Assembly: GCF_017654505.1 (NCBI RefSeq)
Contig: NW_024472185.1
Span: 248,001 to 312,000, forward strand
Source of the DNA: Polyodon spathula
Taxonomy: Eukaryota > Chordata > Actinopteri > Acipenseriformes > Polyodontidae
Length of the DNA: 64,000 nt
Direction: 5' to 3'
Under the pieces are notes generated by a model. That model was not told the origin of the DNA and did no database searches. It was given only the letters and a program-made list of their open reading frames with translations. The translations under genes and the position numbers were made by a program. Shown one piece after another: positions 15,446-28,700 of this stretch. Position 1 is the first letter of the stretch. Each line of letters starts with the position of its first letter.

Positions 15446-16645
15446 AGAAGATGAAATTTGCTTGCTTTTGACAAAAAAAAAAAAAAACAAAAAAAAAACG
15501 TTGCCTGGATTTCAATATGTGGGTAGTTAAGAGGTCCTTTTATTGGGAAGTATGTTGTTTAATTTCAAAACCACTGCTGCTGAGTTGTGCGTCAATTCTT
15601 TTGATCTTTGCATTGAAGAAGTGTTGATGCAAACGACTTTGTGTATATAGACTTGTTAATATCTTACATACAGTGTGTAAAACGATGAACGAATGTATTT
15701 ATGACAAATAAGTCTCCTTCCTCTAAAATATAAGTATGCGGATCAGCTTTTTAAAATGTCCTGGTCCTATTGATTAATGACCAAGCAGATAACTGCGAGG
15801 TAGTTAACCTTGTCTGAAGACTATATCAAATGCACTCTGCTTCATTGACTTGACTGAGAAGGTACTGATAAAAAAACATAAATTACCCTGTAAGTTCTAC
15901 GTATGTAAACATCCATACAGTTTTTTTTTTTAATTTAAACTGTCGTTTAGATGTTGACGGACTGTGCGTGCTAATGCAAGGTGATATATGGTATGGCAGG
16001 AAGTTGAATCAGACCAGAGACCGTGCAGTACACTGCCGGCGAAATAAAGGATACCCAGACACTAGTAAAATGCGTTGCAACTGAATGAGGAAACCGTGTT
16101 TTGTTGCCAGTGGGAACAAAAACAGAAATAAATATTAAACTGCCAACATGTTGGATCATAACAAAAGCTTACACTTTTGCACGGATCGATAGCATGCAGC
16201 CTGATTGAAAATATTTTACAATCGTAAGTTGAGGCGTGGCGTGGGTAACTTCTGGGACGCTAGCACAGTTGACTTTGCGACACTGTGGCATTTGCATCAT
16301 CACAGCTTTGTCTTGGTATGTTTTTGGGTGGGACTAACTTATTTGTATTGTACTGTAGCTGAAAACCCAAGCCCCAAAGGAGTTTGCTGAAATTAAACAT
16401 TTCTTAAACATCTTGGACAAGGAAGATTACTCAGGATTACTCCAGGATTGGATGGTTCTTCCTAGATATAAAGAATTAGTAAAGTTGGGTAACAGCATTT
16501 GTATTTCAATAATGTCACAGAGTGCCTAACCAAACATTTACTGTCATGCCACCTTTTGACCTTTGTTATGCACATATCTGCTAATCTGGCCTGTATGTGT
16601 TTACCCTGTTAGACAGGCATGTAATGGAGGCTGCCTACACACGTA

Positions 16646-16945
16646 CAGTGGCAGACAAAATTATTGGCACTCTCCACTTAATATAAGAGAGTTCAAGAAA
16701 GCGTGTTAAATACAAGCAAACAGTAAGTGAACGTTTCAGCCTCTAATTAATGACAAAGACCAAAGTACACCATTTCTAGTAGTTTAGCCTTTGCAATCGC
16801 AAGATCTATCTAACAGAAATGCTTTGGACTGATATTTTTTGTTTTATTAGAAAGTTGTTGAAGGTTACTAAATGCTCGTCCTTAATCTATTACCTCGAAT
16901 ATGGTGTAGTAAGTGTAGGGTGCCAGTACTTTTATCTGTGCCTTG
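16646..16945. mobile_element. Tc1/mariner-like MITE
   Basis: This 300-bp element is flanked by TA dinucleotides (16644-16645 and 16946-16947), the Tc1/mariner target duplication. The left end CAGTGGCAGACAAAATTATT matches the reversed right end CAAGGCACAGATAAAAGTAC over about 35 bp with several changes. There is no transposase frame, so it is a non-autonomous deletion derivative. Confidence 0.75.
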
Positions 16946-17592
16946 TATGTCACATTTAAAAAAAAAAAAATTAATTAGTCTTTCTCAACCATTAGTTTAT
17001 GTACACTTAGGCCAATATGTCTTTATGTTAGCATTTTACTTCTAGCTTCAATTTTATATTTAGAGCTGTGGCAGTACAGTCCTGTTCAAACTGAGCTTGC
17101 TCTGCATGCTACAAGAAACAGGGCATTGGGGGAAAAAAACTCTAGTAATGCTGCCATGGTGCTTCTGAGAATTTGGAATTCAATTCAATGTGTATACTTT
17201 GTTTAAAAGTTTGTTTCAGTTCTTCACAACATTCACCTTCTGTTTTATAGTGTGCCAGACATCTGTGAAGGAGTAAGTACAGTTCTGCTTTGAAAATGAT
17301 GGATCTGTATTTATTAGTAAGCTGATTAGACATTATTTGTAGCTTGGTGTCTGTGTGAAATTGGTCTAGTGGAAGGAAGATTTCCTAAAGGGCTGGTTTT
17401 TAGAGCCGTGGTTTAACACTGTATAGCGACACGTTAAACTTCTGTAATATAAATAATTGTACAACTACACAGCCTCCCCAGACCTTCACCCCAGGTGGAA
17501 ATGAACACACTAAAATGAACAGGTGTCAGGAGCACCAAACCATGCAGAAGATTGTTGCCTCAACCGTGGGCGTACACACTCCTGTTGCATAG

Positions 17593-17705
17593 CAGGGATG
17601 GGAATAAGACTTCTGTTGCATAGCAGGTTCACCCATTCCTAGTTTTACTACAAGCTTGATTAGCCCAGTGTATTGGTAACAAGCTCATGCTTACCTTATG
17701 TGTGG
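17593..17705. mobile_element. Short inverted-repeat element, family A, copy 2 (partial)
   Basis: The left part matches the family: CAGGGATGGGAATAAGACTT, then TTGCATAGCAGGTTCACCCA and an AAGCTTGATTAGCCC block. This resembles the reversed right half of the copy at 44001-44158. A second, tandem TTGCATAGCAGG at about 17584 suggests a nested or rearranged copy. The far end is not recognisable. Confidence 0.55.
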
Positions 17706-20700
17706 GGCTTCCATCCTTGTTGAAGGAATAGTTTTGTGAAACTAGCCCCCAACCCTACAGAGGTTTCTCTGGCATTTGAAATTGTTAGTGTTGTTTTTTT
17801 TTATTTTTTTTATGCCATTTTGACCATTTCTGATCTCCACAGTTTACTGAGTTAATTATAAGCAGAATACACAATATTTACATTCCAAACTGGTTAGGCA
17901 TGTGGTTGAAATAAGAGACTTTAATATTTTAATGTTGTGATAAACAAGGAGAAAGTGGAAGAGACCTCTGATGTATTGAAAGCTCGTGATTTAATTATTG
18001 TTTAGTCTAATAAAAGGTATCACCTCTCCTTCTCTTTGTCTATTTCAGTGTTGAAATATCCAGGTACTATATTATGTCGAGTTACAGTTTCAATGCTAAT
18101 TTCATCCTAGTTTTGGTTCCTTTTATTTTTTGTAAACAAGAACACCTGGTTCCTGCTGGTCCATTCACCAAAATGTGTATTCGATGAAATATACACTGCA
18201 GTTTCTTCAATCTTGAATGCACCACTAATTTTCCATTTCTCTACCTCCAGGATTTTACTGTATGCCATTTGAAGTGTTTGTTCCTCCCGGTTGAAAGTTC
18301 AGTTAAACATTTGGCAGTGTTTACTAAGCAATAGCCTTACCAAGTATTGGACAACAACATTCGTGCAGCAAATATCATGAGAAATTGTTGTTAAGCGTCA
18401 GAGCATCTTGGCAGTTAGTCGAACGAAGCCTCAGCGTTTTTGAATGCTAATCAAAGGCAATAACTTTACCAGTTATTGCCTTGCTGTACCAAGAACAGTT
18501 TCCTATTTAACAACAAGAAAACAGAAACTGCTGCGTGGCTGTTGTCATGGCCAAGAAAGTTAGACAACCAATGCATTTATTTTTCAAAACTATCGGAGTC
18601 AATATCAGTGCATTGAGGTGTTGTAAGGGGCTGTGCGTCACATGCCTGATTAATCTGTTAAACAGCATCTCTTTGCAATGTGTCTCTGTTGCAAGTCTTA
18701 TCATGGTCAAGGCAGTATACGTGACAGACATTGATAATACACACAATTGATTGACACACACCTGTGGTTCCCGCAGTGGCACCTTGTTGACAGTGTTTTG
18801 GCAGGTGCCTATCATTTTTTTCTCTATTTGTTGTAAAGTATGATTCGCTAATCTGATCACCCTACTATTTTCAGCACATGTACAGCATGCTGTAGTTTTT
18901 GTTTCTTTTCTGGTTTGTCAAACCACATCCTCCTCATTAATTTTTCTCGTCCATAAAAAAAAAAAAAAAGGCAAGTTAAATGTTTTTCATTTATTGATCT
19001 CCTGTTACGTGCCATGTGTGGGGATTCGTACTGGCTGCTTATTGTATAACTTAAGACATTCAAAATGTTTTCTAACATTTAAGCATTGTGATTCCTCTGC
19101 GTTGGTGAATATTCTGCAGTACTGGAGGTTTTATGGTGCTTTCTAGATTAGCTAAGCAGTTATAGTAAATAGCCTAATGCAAATCAATCTTCTTTATCGG
19201 TTTGATCTACACAGTTTGCTGGGGGAATTGTCCAAAAAATATTTTTGGGTCAATAATATGCAAGTACGTGATTGTGTCTGACCTTTCCTATCTTGGCTGA
19301 GATTTGAAGCTGGCTTTATCTGGGCACAGGCTTCTGATCCAGGGCTTTAAAGGGCATTCTGTCATGATGAGGCAATGTCTAAACTGTTTATTAAGGCATA
19401 GAAATAGCCAACCAGATAAGTGCTGAATTAAAGATGCTTTGTTTGGTTCAGTGCTTGCCTGGTTGAATATGTGGGGAAAACAGTTTCCTCATGGTGAAGC
19501 AGTACAGTATTTATAGCTGCAGTGGACTATACGTTGCTTTACTGAACTAGGTTTATAGTTCTGCTCTTCTGGTGATATTGGTTTCTTTGTGTGTGTTATC
19601 ACCTCTGCCGAAATTGTTGCAGTCTAAGGCAACATGTTTCTCAGTTACTGTACATTATTCTTGGTTAGTGGGAACCTTTGTGCATATAACTAAAGGAAAA
19701 AAGCAGGGCCATTCAAACAAAAGTGGACAGGTATAGAGGTGCAGCCTCCATTTGAGTCGGATGATACTGTATGTAAACTAAGTGTGCCAGGGCAGGTGTG
19801 GGTACAACAAGAGTAGCTGTGTACCTCATGCAAGAAAGTGTCTGAACGTGCGAGAAATGCCATTTTAACTATTGAAGGGTGGGGGGTGACCAAATAATGT
19901 GATCTTTTTAAAGTATATTTCAGGGGATTTCCAACAAAAAAATTACAAGTTGATCTAAGTTATCTGGAATGACCCAGCATCAATGACATCATTACTTTAC
20001 AAAATCTCCCACATTCAAGCACACCTTTTTATTGTACAGATCAATGATGATTTTTCTTGACTGCTGCAGATTGGTACACTCAAGAAATGCAAAAGTGGTG
20101 AAAACCTATTTTATGCAGTGCAATGGAAATACATGCAGAACTTCACCTGTAGTGTATGAATTCTTTAAACCATTGTTATGTGTTATCCACCACCCAACAA
20201 GAGCAGAAGCTTGCAAACTGGACTGAACATGCCTGTAAGTGAATCTGCTTTGAAATGTAATCGGGTCATCATTACAGTACTGTACTGTGTGGTCCTATTC
20301 CCCAGCAGGTCTGTGGAGCAATTTCATGCAGAACAATTACAAAGGGTGTTAACAGACTGGCTTTTGTTTTTGCATTAATGTGAATGAAAGGCTTGACACC
20401 GCTCAGCCCAGGGTCTCCACAATGCATTGGGGAATCTCAGCTTCCACTAAGAAGCTTGGAATAAACAGCTGAGTCATTGCAATGACATGCTTCTTCGGGG
20501 CGGTATGCAAATCACGTACAAAACTCTGCACAGCATAGGTGGATACTGTAACACGGCAACCATAATATATATTTGTGGCTTTATTTTTGTGCAAAGTATT
20601 GCTATTTCATATTATTGTACACGATTTGTACAGCAACAGATATTTTAGATTTGCTTTACTCTCGGGTGCGTATTCCCTTTTGAATTAATGATTGTAGTTT

Positions 20701-20909
20701 TTGTGTCCCGAGTCCACAGACTCTTAGACATTCAACTCCGCAACTGGTGGGGGGGTGGGGGGGGGTAAAAAACGTTTACCCTGTTGTTTTGTACTGATTT
20801 TCAACTGGCTGAATTGAGTAGCAGTAAGTACACAGTGGATGGTGATCCAAGTTCACTAGGTTTGAGTAATATTATCTAATCCTGTTTTTGTTTGTTCTCT
20901 CCCCACCAG

Positions 20910-20978
20910 GTGGTTTCCTGGAAATGTGATCACATGGTGGCCTTGATCTCACGACTCTGTTAGAAGACGTCTCTGATA
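20910..20978 (+). promoter_or_regulatory. ncor1 5' UTR segment with two uORFs
   Basis: This is the noncoding start of the first coding exon, after an acceptor CCCCACCAG ending at 20909. It holds a minimal start-stop uORF, ATG-TGA, at 20924-20929, and a 9-codon uORF at 20934-20963 (ATG GTG GCC ... TAG). The main ATG is at 20979 with A at -3. Start-stop uORFs are known to stall or divert scanning ribosomes, so translation control is plausible here but inferred. Confidence 0.7.
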
Positions 20979-21086
20979 ATGTCCAGCTCGGGCTACCCTC
21001 CAAGTCAGGGAGCGTTCAGTACAGAACAGAGCCGCTACCCTCCCCACTCAGTCCAGTACACCTTCACCACCTCCCGGCACCAACAG
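20979..21086 (+). CDS. ncor1: ncor1 coding exon 1
   Basis: It encodes 36 codons from the start [23 protein letters not shown] then [16 protein letters not shown]. The donor is CAG|GTAAAG and the exon ends in phase 0. This N-terminus is nearly invariant in vertebrate NCoR1, which fixes the start. Confidence 0.96.
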
Positions 21087-24000
21087 GTAAAGCATACCTA
21101 ACATTTAATTTCCATTGCAAAAACCTGGACTACTGCCATTGTGTGACCTGCTGTACTATCCTGAACAGCCTGGTTTCTCAGTGGGACTTGGAAATGAACA
21201 TTTTTAACAAGAAACACATCAATATTGCTATGATGCTGTTCTTTCCTTAGGAGTCTGGGTGCTGTTAAACTTCTCTCAATGAATCATCTATAATGTGTTT
21301 CTAGAAGTTCCTGGATAGTCCTTATTTTAATATAATTTAGATTGATTGCTTTGTTGTTCTGCAGTGCATTCTTACTGCAGACCCACAGGGAAGACACATG
21401 GTCTGTTCCTTGCAGAATTAAAAGTAAGGGAATGTTTTATTCCAGGGTTAAAGAAATACAGATATTCCTAGATCATGGCCTTTTAGTACAGATTAGTACT
21501 GGGTGGAATGGCTCTTGGATAATTCTCAGTGATAACCTTTTCGAGCCGTGAGAAACTTCCGATCCAGACAGAAAAGGTCAGAACAATCAGTGAGAAATGT
21601 GTGTCTACCACAGTTCACGTCTCTGTCAGAACAGGGGATATTAATGAGGGGGGAAATTAATTATAATCCAGTGAATTGTATTGTATTATGAAAAATAGTA
21701 AATGCATTGCACAAGACAATGAAAAGGAAGACTGCGTGTATTTCAGGTCTAGATGGAATTACAGATGAAGCTTTTGTTTTAATTAATTGATTGTATTACT
21801 CTGATAGCACCGTGTAACAATTTTTTATTTATTTATTTATTTATTTTTTGTTCCTGGGTAGTAAGTGTTATTTCCTAATTGCTTATGCCTCAAAAGTATA
21901 GAAAATGGCTATTATTCCCCACAAACTTTGCTTTCGTGACCAGGACAGGTAAATTTCAAAATATCACTATTTCCAATGAGAAAACGGGCGAATGTGTGTC
22001 TTTTCGTTCACATAAAGTCAGAAAAAACAACATTATTTACACTAAAGTAATACAAAAATGACTACAAAAGATTTAGAAGTGAGTAGTTTTTCGAGATTTA
22101 CGATTATACTGTATTTACAGTATTATTATAATCGTAAATCTCGAAAAACTGCTCGCTTCTAAATCTTTTGTAGTCATTTTTATATTACTTTAGTATAAAT
22201 ACATGTTAATTTGGATTCATATGTTGTTTTTTTCTGACTTTATGTGAACGACAAGACACAAGTTATAACAGTACATTTTATATTTACGTTTCAGATCGTG
22301 GGTTACAGTTTTGCAGCAACTAGAATTAGGATTTAGGCCATGCTTTCTCTTATGATTTGATGTTTAATAAAGAATCCTGCCTGTTCAAATCTATCCTAAA
22401 ATTCAACCTCCCAAAGATAAACCTGGATCTTACTCTTTGGTTGCAAACAGAGATTTTGGAGATAAAGGAACAAGCAATTTTGGCCTGTTTTGAGATGCAA
22501 TTATTTTACAGTAATGGAGTCCTTAAAAAGAAAACACACTGCACAGTTACGTTCAATGCATGTGTTTTTTTTTTTAGATGTTCTTCTGTTTTTAACAAAA
22601 TAGTTTATTACCAGATGATTGATCTTTAAGTTATTATAACTGATTTTATTCATATGTACATGGCAATCATTTTAGAGCATGACATCTGTTTTAGTTATCT
22701 AAACACTGGCAGATGTTAATACTGCTGCTTTTAACTCTTTAGTGGTGTTTTTAAGAAGATCTTGATACTGGATAATATCAAAATACAGAGAAGTGAAGTT
22801 TGCAAAAAAATCTGGTTTACAAATTTGAAGGAGGTGGTATTAAAATCCTCTAATGTTTAGATCATTAAACTAGACCCCCGTGTGTGTTTGTGTTTTTTTT
22901 TTTTAAGTAAAAACAAACCTTGTTTCTGTTTACTCCAGGACTTTGCAGTTCCAGATTACCGCCCTCATCTGCAGGAAGTCAGCAATGCTTCCCAGCTTCT
23001 GCAGCATCAGCAGCAGCAGCAGCAGCTTCGGAGACGGCCCTCGCTGCTGTCTGAGTTCCACCCTGGCACCGATAGGTAAGCACAAACTCTCCGCTGATTT
23101 TACTGCCACTGGGTACTTTCTGCAACTAAATAATTATGTAGTTAGTTAGTTTTCCGGCTCTGCATCTGTGCATTCTAGGCCATTCAAGGTCTGTTTTTAA
23201 ATAGAAGCATATCAGTATTGGTTCCCTTCCAACTGTAAGGACAAACCGAGGTGACCTTTTTCTAAACACAGTGAGAATTGTAAACCCAGCTGGCTTGTTT
23301 CCTCCAGACCCCCTGAAAGGAGACATGTCTATGAGCAGCAGTTCCATGCGGTGTCCTCACAGTCTGACCATGAAGCTCTGGAGTCTAAGCGCCCGCGAAT
23401 TGAGCAGGTTTCAGAGTCTCATTTCCAGCGGGCCTCTGCTGCTGGGGTCCTGCCCCTGGCGCCAACTCTGTCAGACGGGTTAAGGACTGCCGGCGATGTA
23501 AAAAAGGTAGGCTGGCCATGCAGGTGAGCCCAGTGTTCCTGGAAGGATTGCTCGCAATATTAACACTGGCCCCTCTTCTGTTGAAGATCTTTTGTGATCA
23601 GTATAATGCTTAATAAAGCTAACAAACTTTTTGTCATCATTTTTAGGAGGCTTTATTTGCATTGAAAGCAGAGACGCCCTCCTCCCCAGGTGTCCAGCCG
23701 ATAGATGAACCAGATGCCTCTCCATCAAAGCTGTCCAAGGAGGAGCTGATTCAGAGCATGGACCGTGTGGACAGAGAGATTGCCAAGGTGGAGCAGCAGA
23801 TCTTCAAACTCAAGAAGAAACAGGTAAAGAATGAGCCATGGCAGTGCCACATTGCTCCACCCTCTGGCCATATCAACGATGGGTACTTTTTCACATATCC
23901 ACTTTACACAATGTTGACCAACCATTTGTCCAGAGATGAAATAACTCCAGAGATGCTTTTTCATAAATCCACCCCCAGTTCTAGTTGTAATGTACTTTTT

Positions 24001-25665
24001 ATCTTGTTTTACACCATTGAACTTTTAATTTTGAAAAATAACGGAAAACCTGTTCCACCTGAATATGAAACTTAACATGGAAATTTACATTGCAAAATAG
24101 CATCCTTATTTTAATTGCAGGTTGAGTGCCACTTGTCCTGTGTTGATGAAAACAAAGCACATGTTTTATTTTTAAAGACGGTATCAGCAGTAGATCAAGG
24201 TGACTAATTCTCGCAGTACTGGCACCTGTAATGAGTTTGTCCATCGTGCAAGATAACGTGACAATTGTGCCTTAAAAGTACAGATGTACCCTTTAAAGGA
24301 TACTTCCTATATCTCAGACACTTCACTTTGGCTATTGGGAGTTAAGGAAATATGTGTCCATTGTTCAGCTGAAGAATAGAAAAACAAATTGTGCGAGGCA
24401 ATGAGAACAAGACCAGCTTTGGTAGTTTATGCAGTGCTTGTGAAGTAGAACATATAGGTAGCAAAGCCAAGAATAGGCCTAATAGATGTGTTCCACAGTT
24501 CATTCTGTTCTGCTTTTCTCTCCATCCTTGTCTCTTAGCAACAACTAGAAGAGGAAGCAGCTAAACCTCCTGAGCCCGAGAAGCCCGTTTCGCCGCCTCC
24601 AGTGGAGCAGAAGCACCGCAGCATTGTTCAGATTATCTATGATGAGAACCGGGTACGAGCTGAACAGTCAAGCTGTTAGGATTCAGAGAGAGAGATCTGA
24701 TCTCTGTATTCCACACATGTTAGGACTGCAGAGAGAAGGGGGGGAGGGATTCAAGACTGCAGTTTCCAGTGTAGTAAAACACTAAGTTGCATTTGATAAT
24801 TGTCAATAATATACTTGCTTGCTACCTGATCAGTTGCTGTTTTTAAATAAATCTGTTGTTTTATTCTGGTATGCTTTATTTGTACACATTCATGGAAGCA
24901 GGTGCAGTTTTGTACAGCGCCTAACTGCAAATTAACAGAATTTGTGAATAACTGAATTGTGACGTTTCTGTTTCCTTATTGTAGTATTTCTTTTTCTGGT
25001 CAACAGATAAACCTTGCATCAAACCATACGTAAAACCTGTTTATTATGCAGATTTAACTGATGGCGACTAACTTTTTAATGTAGTTCAGATTGCTTTTGC
25101 AGGCATATTCCAGCTTATGTTAAATCAATAAAGTAGCCCTCTGGTTTACAGAAGAGATTCTTCTGACTTCCTCTCTTCCATTAGGGATGTACAGGACAAG
25201 GTCTGAGTCGAATGTCAGGTTAATGCATTTTGGACAGAGATGGCTGCTTCAGCTGACAGCACAGCCAGGGGTTACTGGAGTTCACTCTTTGACTCAGTCT
25301 GCCTGTCAAGGCACAGGAAGCCATTGCTTATAGGTCATTAAGGAGCAGCGTCCTGTTGGAGCGGTCCTTTAACCCTTTACGCAGGAAGAGGGTAGATATG
25401 TCAGGGAAACCCCTTGCCGTTGATGGGATTGGCTTGTTGTTTTTAGCTGGTTTCCGGTACCCTTCTTTGCTTTTAAAATAGTGTTCCATTTGTTTTAAAC
25501 AATTTCTCTAGTTTGAGTACAGTAGTGCTCGTGTAATATTTGTTTCAGCTGGGGGTTTCCAGGTAACTGGGCTTACCCTTTTTGTGTTTTCGTGCTTTTA
25601 ATACGATTTTGGAAGTTGCTTAATGATTGTTTGTTTGGTTGATAATAAAAATGTCCAATTATCAG

Positions 25666-25745
<80 letters not shown>

Positions 25746-28700
25746 TTTTAAAAAAATTTTGTCCCTAGTTATTAGTTCTTTCTCTCAATTTTTTGTCTGC
25801 TTACTGTTGTCTCCCGGAGCAGAAACCCCCCCAGTTGATTACATACCTCCCGGCATCGCTATAGAAAAATCAGCTTTCTATTTGAAACTAGAAACCGTTA
25901 TTCAAATCCGTCTGAGCAGCAAGCAGTGCATCATAGAAAACAAAAATAGAGTGACAGCACGACGTGTGGGGCGGGCTTGCTGAGTTTGCTGTCTGCCATG
26001 TACAGATTACACACATCACACTCTGAGTCATGTGGGTCTGACAGAGGGTTGGCCATCTATTCTGGAGGTGGTGTTTCACATGCCAGTGGAACTGCATAGC
26101 AGGCATACAGCTCAACTTTGTTTTGTAAACAGAGATTTCACAATTCAAGCAACTTTTTTTCCCAGTAGCGTTTGCATGTGTTAATGATCTTGAAGAATTT
26201 AATCCCGGACCAGGAATTGATATTCAAGTATTATTATTATTATTATTATTTATTTTTTCTTTTGTGATTTTAGCATGGCTATATAAATAGAGCTTGTTAA
26301 TCATATTTTTTAAAAACCATTGCCTTGGCTGAGCACTTGGCTCTGTTGTGTCTCGAACAATCCCTCACCAAGGTTAAAATACTGTGCCTGGGAAACGGAC
26401 ATCTATTTTCAAAGTTCAGCGTCTTGGGGAGAAGGTTTGGCCTAAAAAGGCTGAAATATTAATCTTGGAAAACTGTTTTCTGAGAAAATAACAGAAGCCA
26501 TATAACAGTTCGTCATGAAAAGAAAAAATTGGCAAATAAAATGTTTATCCACCCCATGATGGCTAAAGGGAAATCAGATAATGTTCAATATTGGAAGAAA
26601 ATTGGGACATGTTTATAATGCACCAGGGAAGGAAACGCTTTAGGGGGCCAGGCTTCTGTTAAACGGACATAGTCTTAATAGCAGTAGCAAGCAAGGCATC
26701 TCTAGGCAAAAAGACAAAAGTCGTAGGATATTGTAGCAAATATTTAGATAAACAGTGCTTAAAATGCACGTTATCCACACCTTTCACAGACCCCAGTTAA
26801 CACTAATATTGGATTACCTACCCTTACCTTAAGGTAGTCGGTACAGAAGTGTGTTTCTCTGCTTTGTAAATTAACTGCGATATAGAGTTTAAGTCAGCCT
26901 TGAGACATTTCTGTTTTTGGTATTTGTTTTTGGATATGTGAAATCTGTTAATTCAATATTTTTCTTTGTAGAAAAAAGCAGAAGAAGCTCATAAAATATT
27001 TGAAGGCCTGGGTCCCAAAGTTGAGCTGGTAAGTAAAACATCCTGTTAAATTGTTGTTTCATAATTCACTTCCCCTGCACACATACACACACAGATCAAT
27101 TAAGAGAAGCTACTGTAACATGAGTGTATTGTACTAATTGTTAACCACTGTATTTCAGCCCCTCTATAATCAACCATCAGATACGAAGGTATACCATGAC
27201 AACATTAAAACGTAAGTAGAAAACATAACTTGTTCTTTTTAGTGGGGGGACAACAACAGTATTGTCAAGGTTTGACGCGTACTGTATAAGGTGGCGAATG
27301 TGTATCGAAGACTCCTTGGAAAGCTAGCTGGAACAGTAATATTTTGGCAGAGTTTTGTTCAGCATGCTAGTTGTGCTGGCTTACTTTGATAAGTCAGAGT
27401 CTCAAGAACTGCAAGAAAAAGGAATTTGAAGTCCGCTGAAGTTTAAAAAAAAAAAAAAAAAAAATGTATGCATTACAGGAGGGGGATTATTCTGTATTGT
27501 TTGATTTTGCAATGAGACATCCTTTTAAAATGAATAGTTTGAAGACAGAGGGCTGCCATGCAGGTGTTGTTTTTAAATGGCATGTGCCGTGGTTCTTTAG
27601 CAGTTGCAATAATTGAGAACGTTAAAAAAAAAAAAAACCAGTGTGTGGCTGGGGAGGGCTCTTCTGTGTGCATACCATGAGAAAGACAGCCCACATCAAG
27701 AGCCTGTGCTGTGGGAATGCATTGACTGAAACAACAAGGTAAGAGTTCATGGAGCTGAACATTTTAACCCCAGCTCTGCCTACTCCAATTACCATGTCTT
27801 CGATTTTACTGTTGGATTTTGTTTATTTAATTAGTGTATCAAAAAAAAATGATTGCATTCCTGGGGTTGAATGCAATAAAAGGTTATAAATACTACAGAG
27901 CCATGTGACCCTGTGATCGATGGATAGATTTCTAGTTTAAGTCTTGAACAGATATAATTCAGACTCACAATAAGAAGTAGCTCATTTAGTACTCTAGTAC
28001 ACAAATTCTGTAAATAGTTTGAAAGAAACACAGCAAAGATAGTGTACACTAGCTGACCCTCTCTGCTTAAATGTAAAACCATGTTGCAATACCCTTGAAT
28101 GGGGGGGCTATTCTGATATCCTCCAGAATGCATAGACACCATGTTACATAAATATTGAGATGTGTGCTATGTGGTACACTACATAGTGAAACTGTTTTTA
28201 GCCCCATAACTTGTCTATACTTAGCAACAGTTTTAAATCCTATGCAGTAGGAGTATTCTGTTTTCTTTCACTGCATGCTATGAAAGGATTACTTGGGGAG
28301 CACTAAATGTTTAACATCTGTGTTGAAATGCAACCGTTAAAGGGCAGGACAGTGGGGTGTGGTGCCATTTCCTGGTGAACCTTGTTTTGTGGCGTAGAAG
28401 GTGGTAAGGTGGAGTTGAGTAGCATGGAGATCAAGCTGCCTTGTATTTGTTTTTTCTCATTTAAGTTAACACTACCCTCTGGGCAGAATATAGAAAAGCA
28501 TGTAAATCACATAACAGCTTGGGCCGTTACTGGTACACAACTAGCTGGCTCTGAAAGAGTAGTGTACTGGCAGTAAAATTAGAACAATGGCATATACATT
28601 TCTTGATGTCCTCAGCTCCTCAATGAAAAGCTTTCAGGATAGACTGGTCTGTCACTAAACATTACATCACTGACTCAGACAGGCATCTATTGTCGGAGCT

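Larger units (their letters stand above)
15446..20909 (+). other. ncor1 5' intron region
   Basis: This 5.5 kb stretch separates the CpG-rich promoter candidate from the first coding exon. No noncoding exon could be identified with confidence. It contains a Tc1/mariner-like short element (16646-16945), a family A inverted-repeat copy (17593-17705) and several A/T homopolymers. The open frames in it have no recognisable protein content. Confidence 0.6.
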
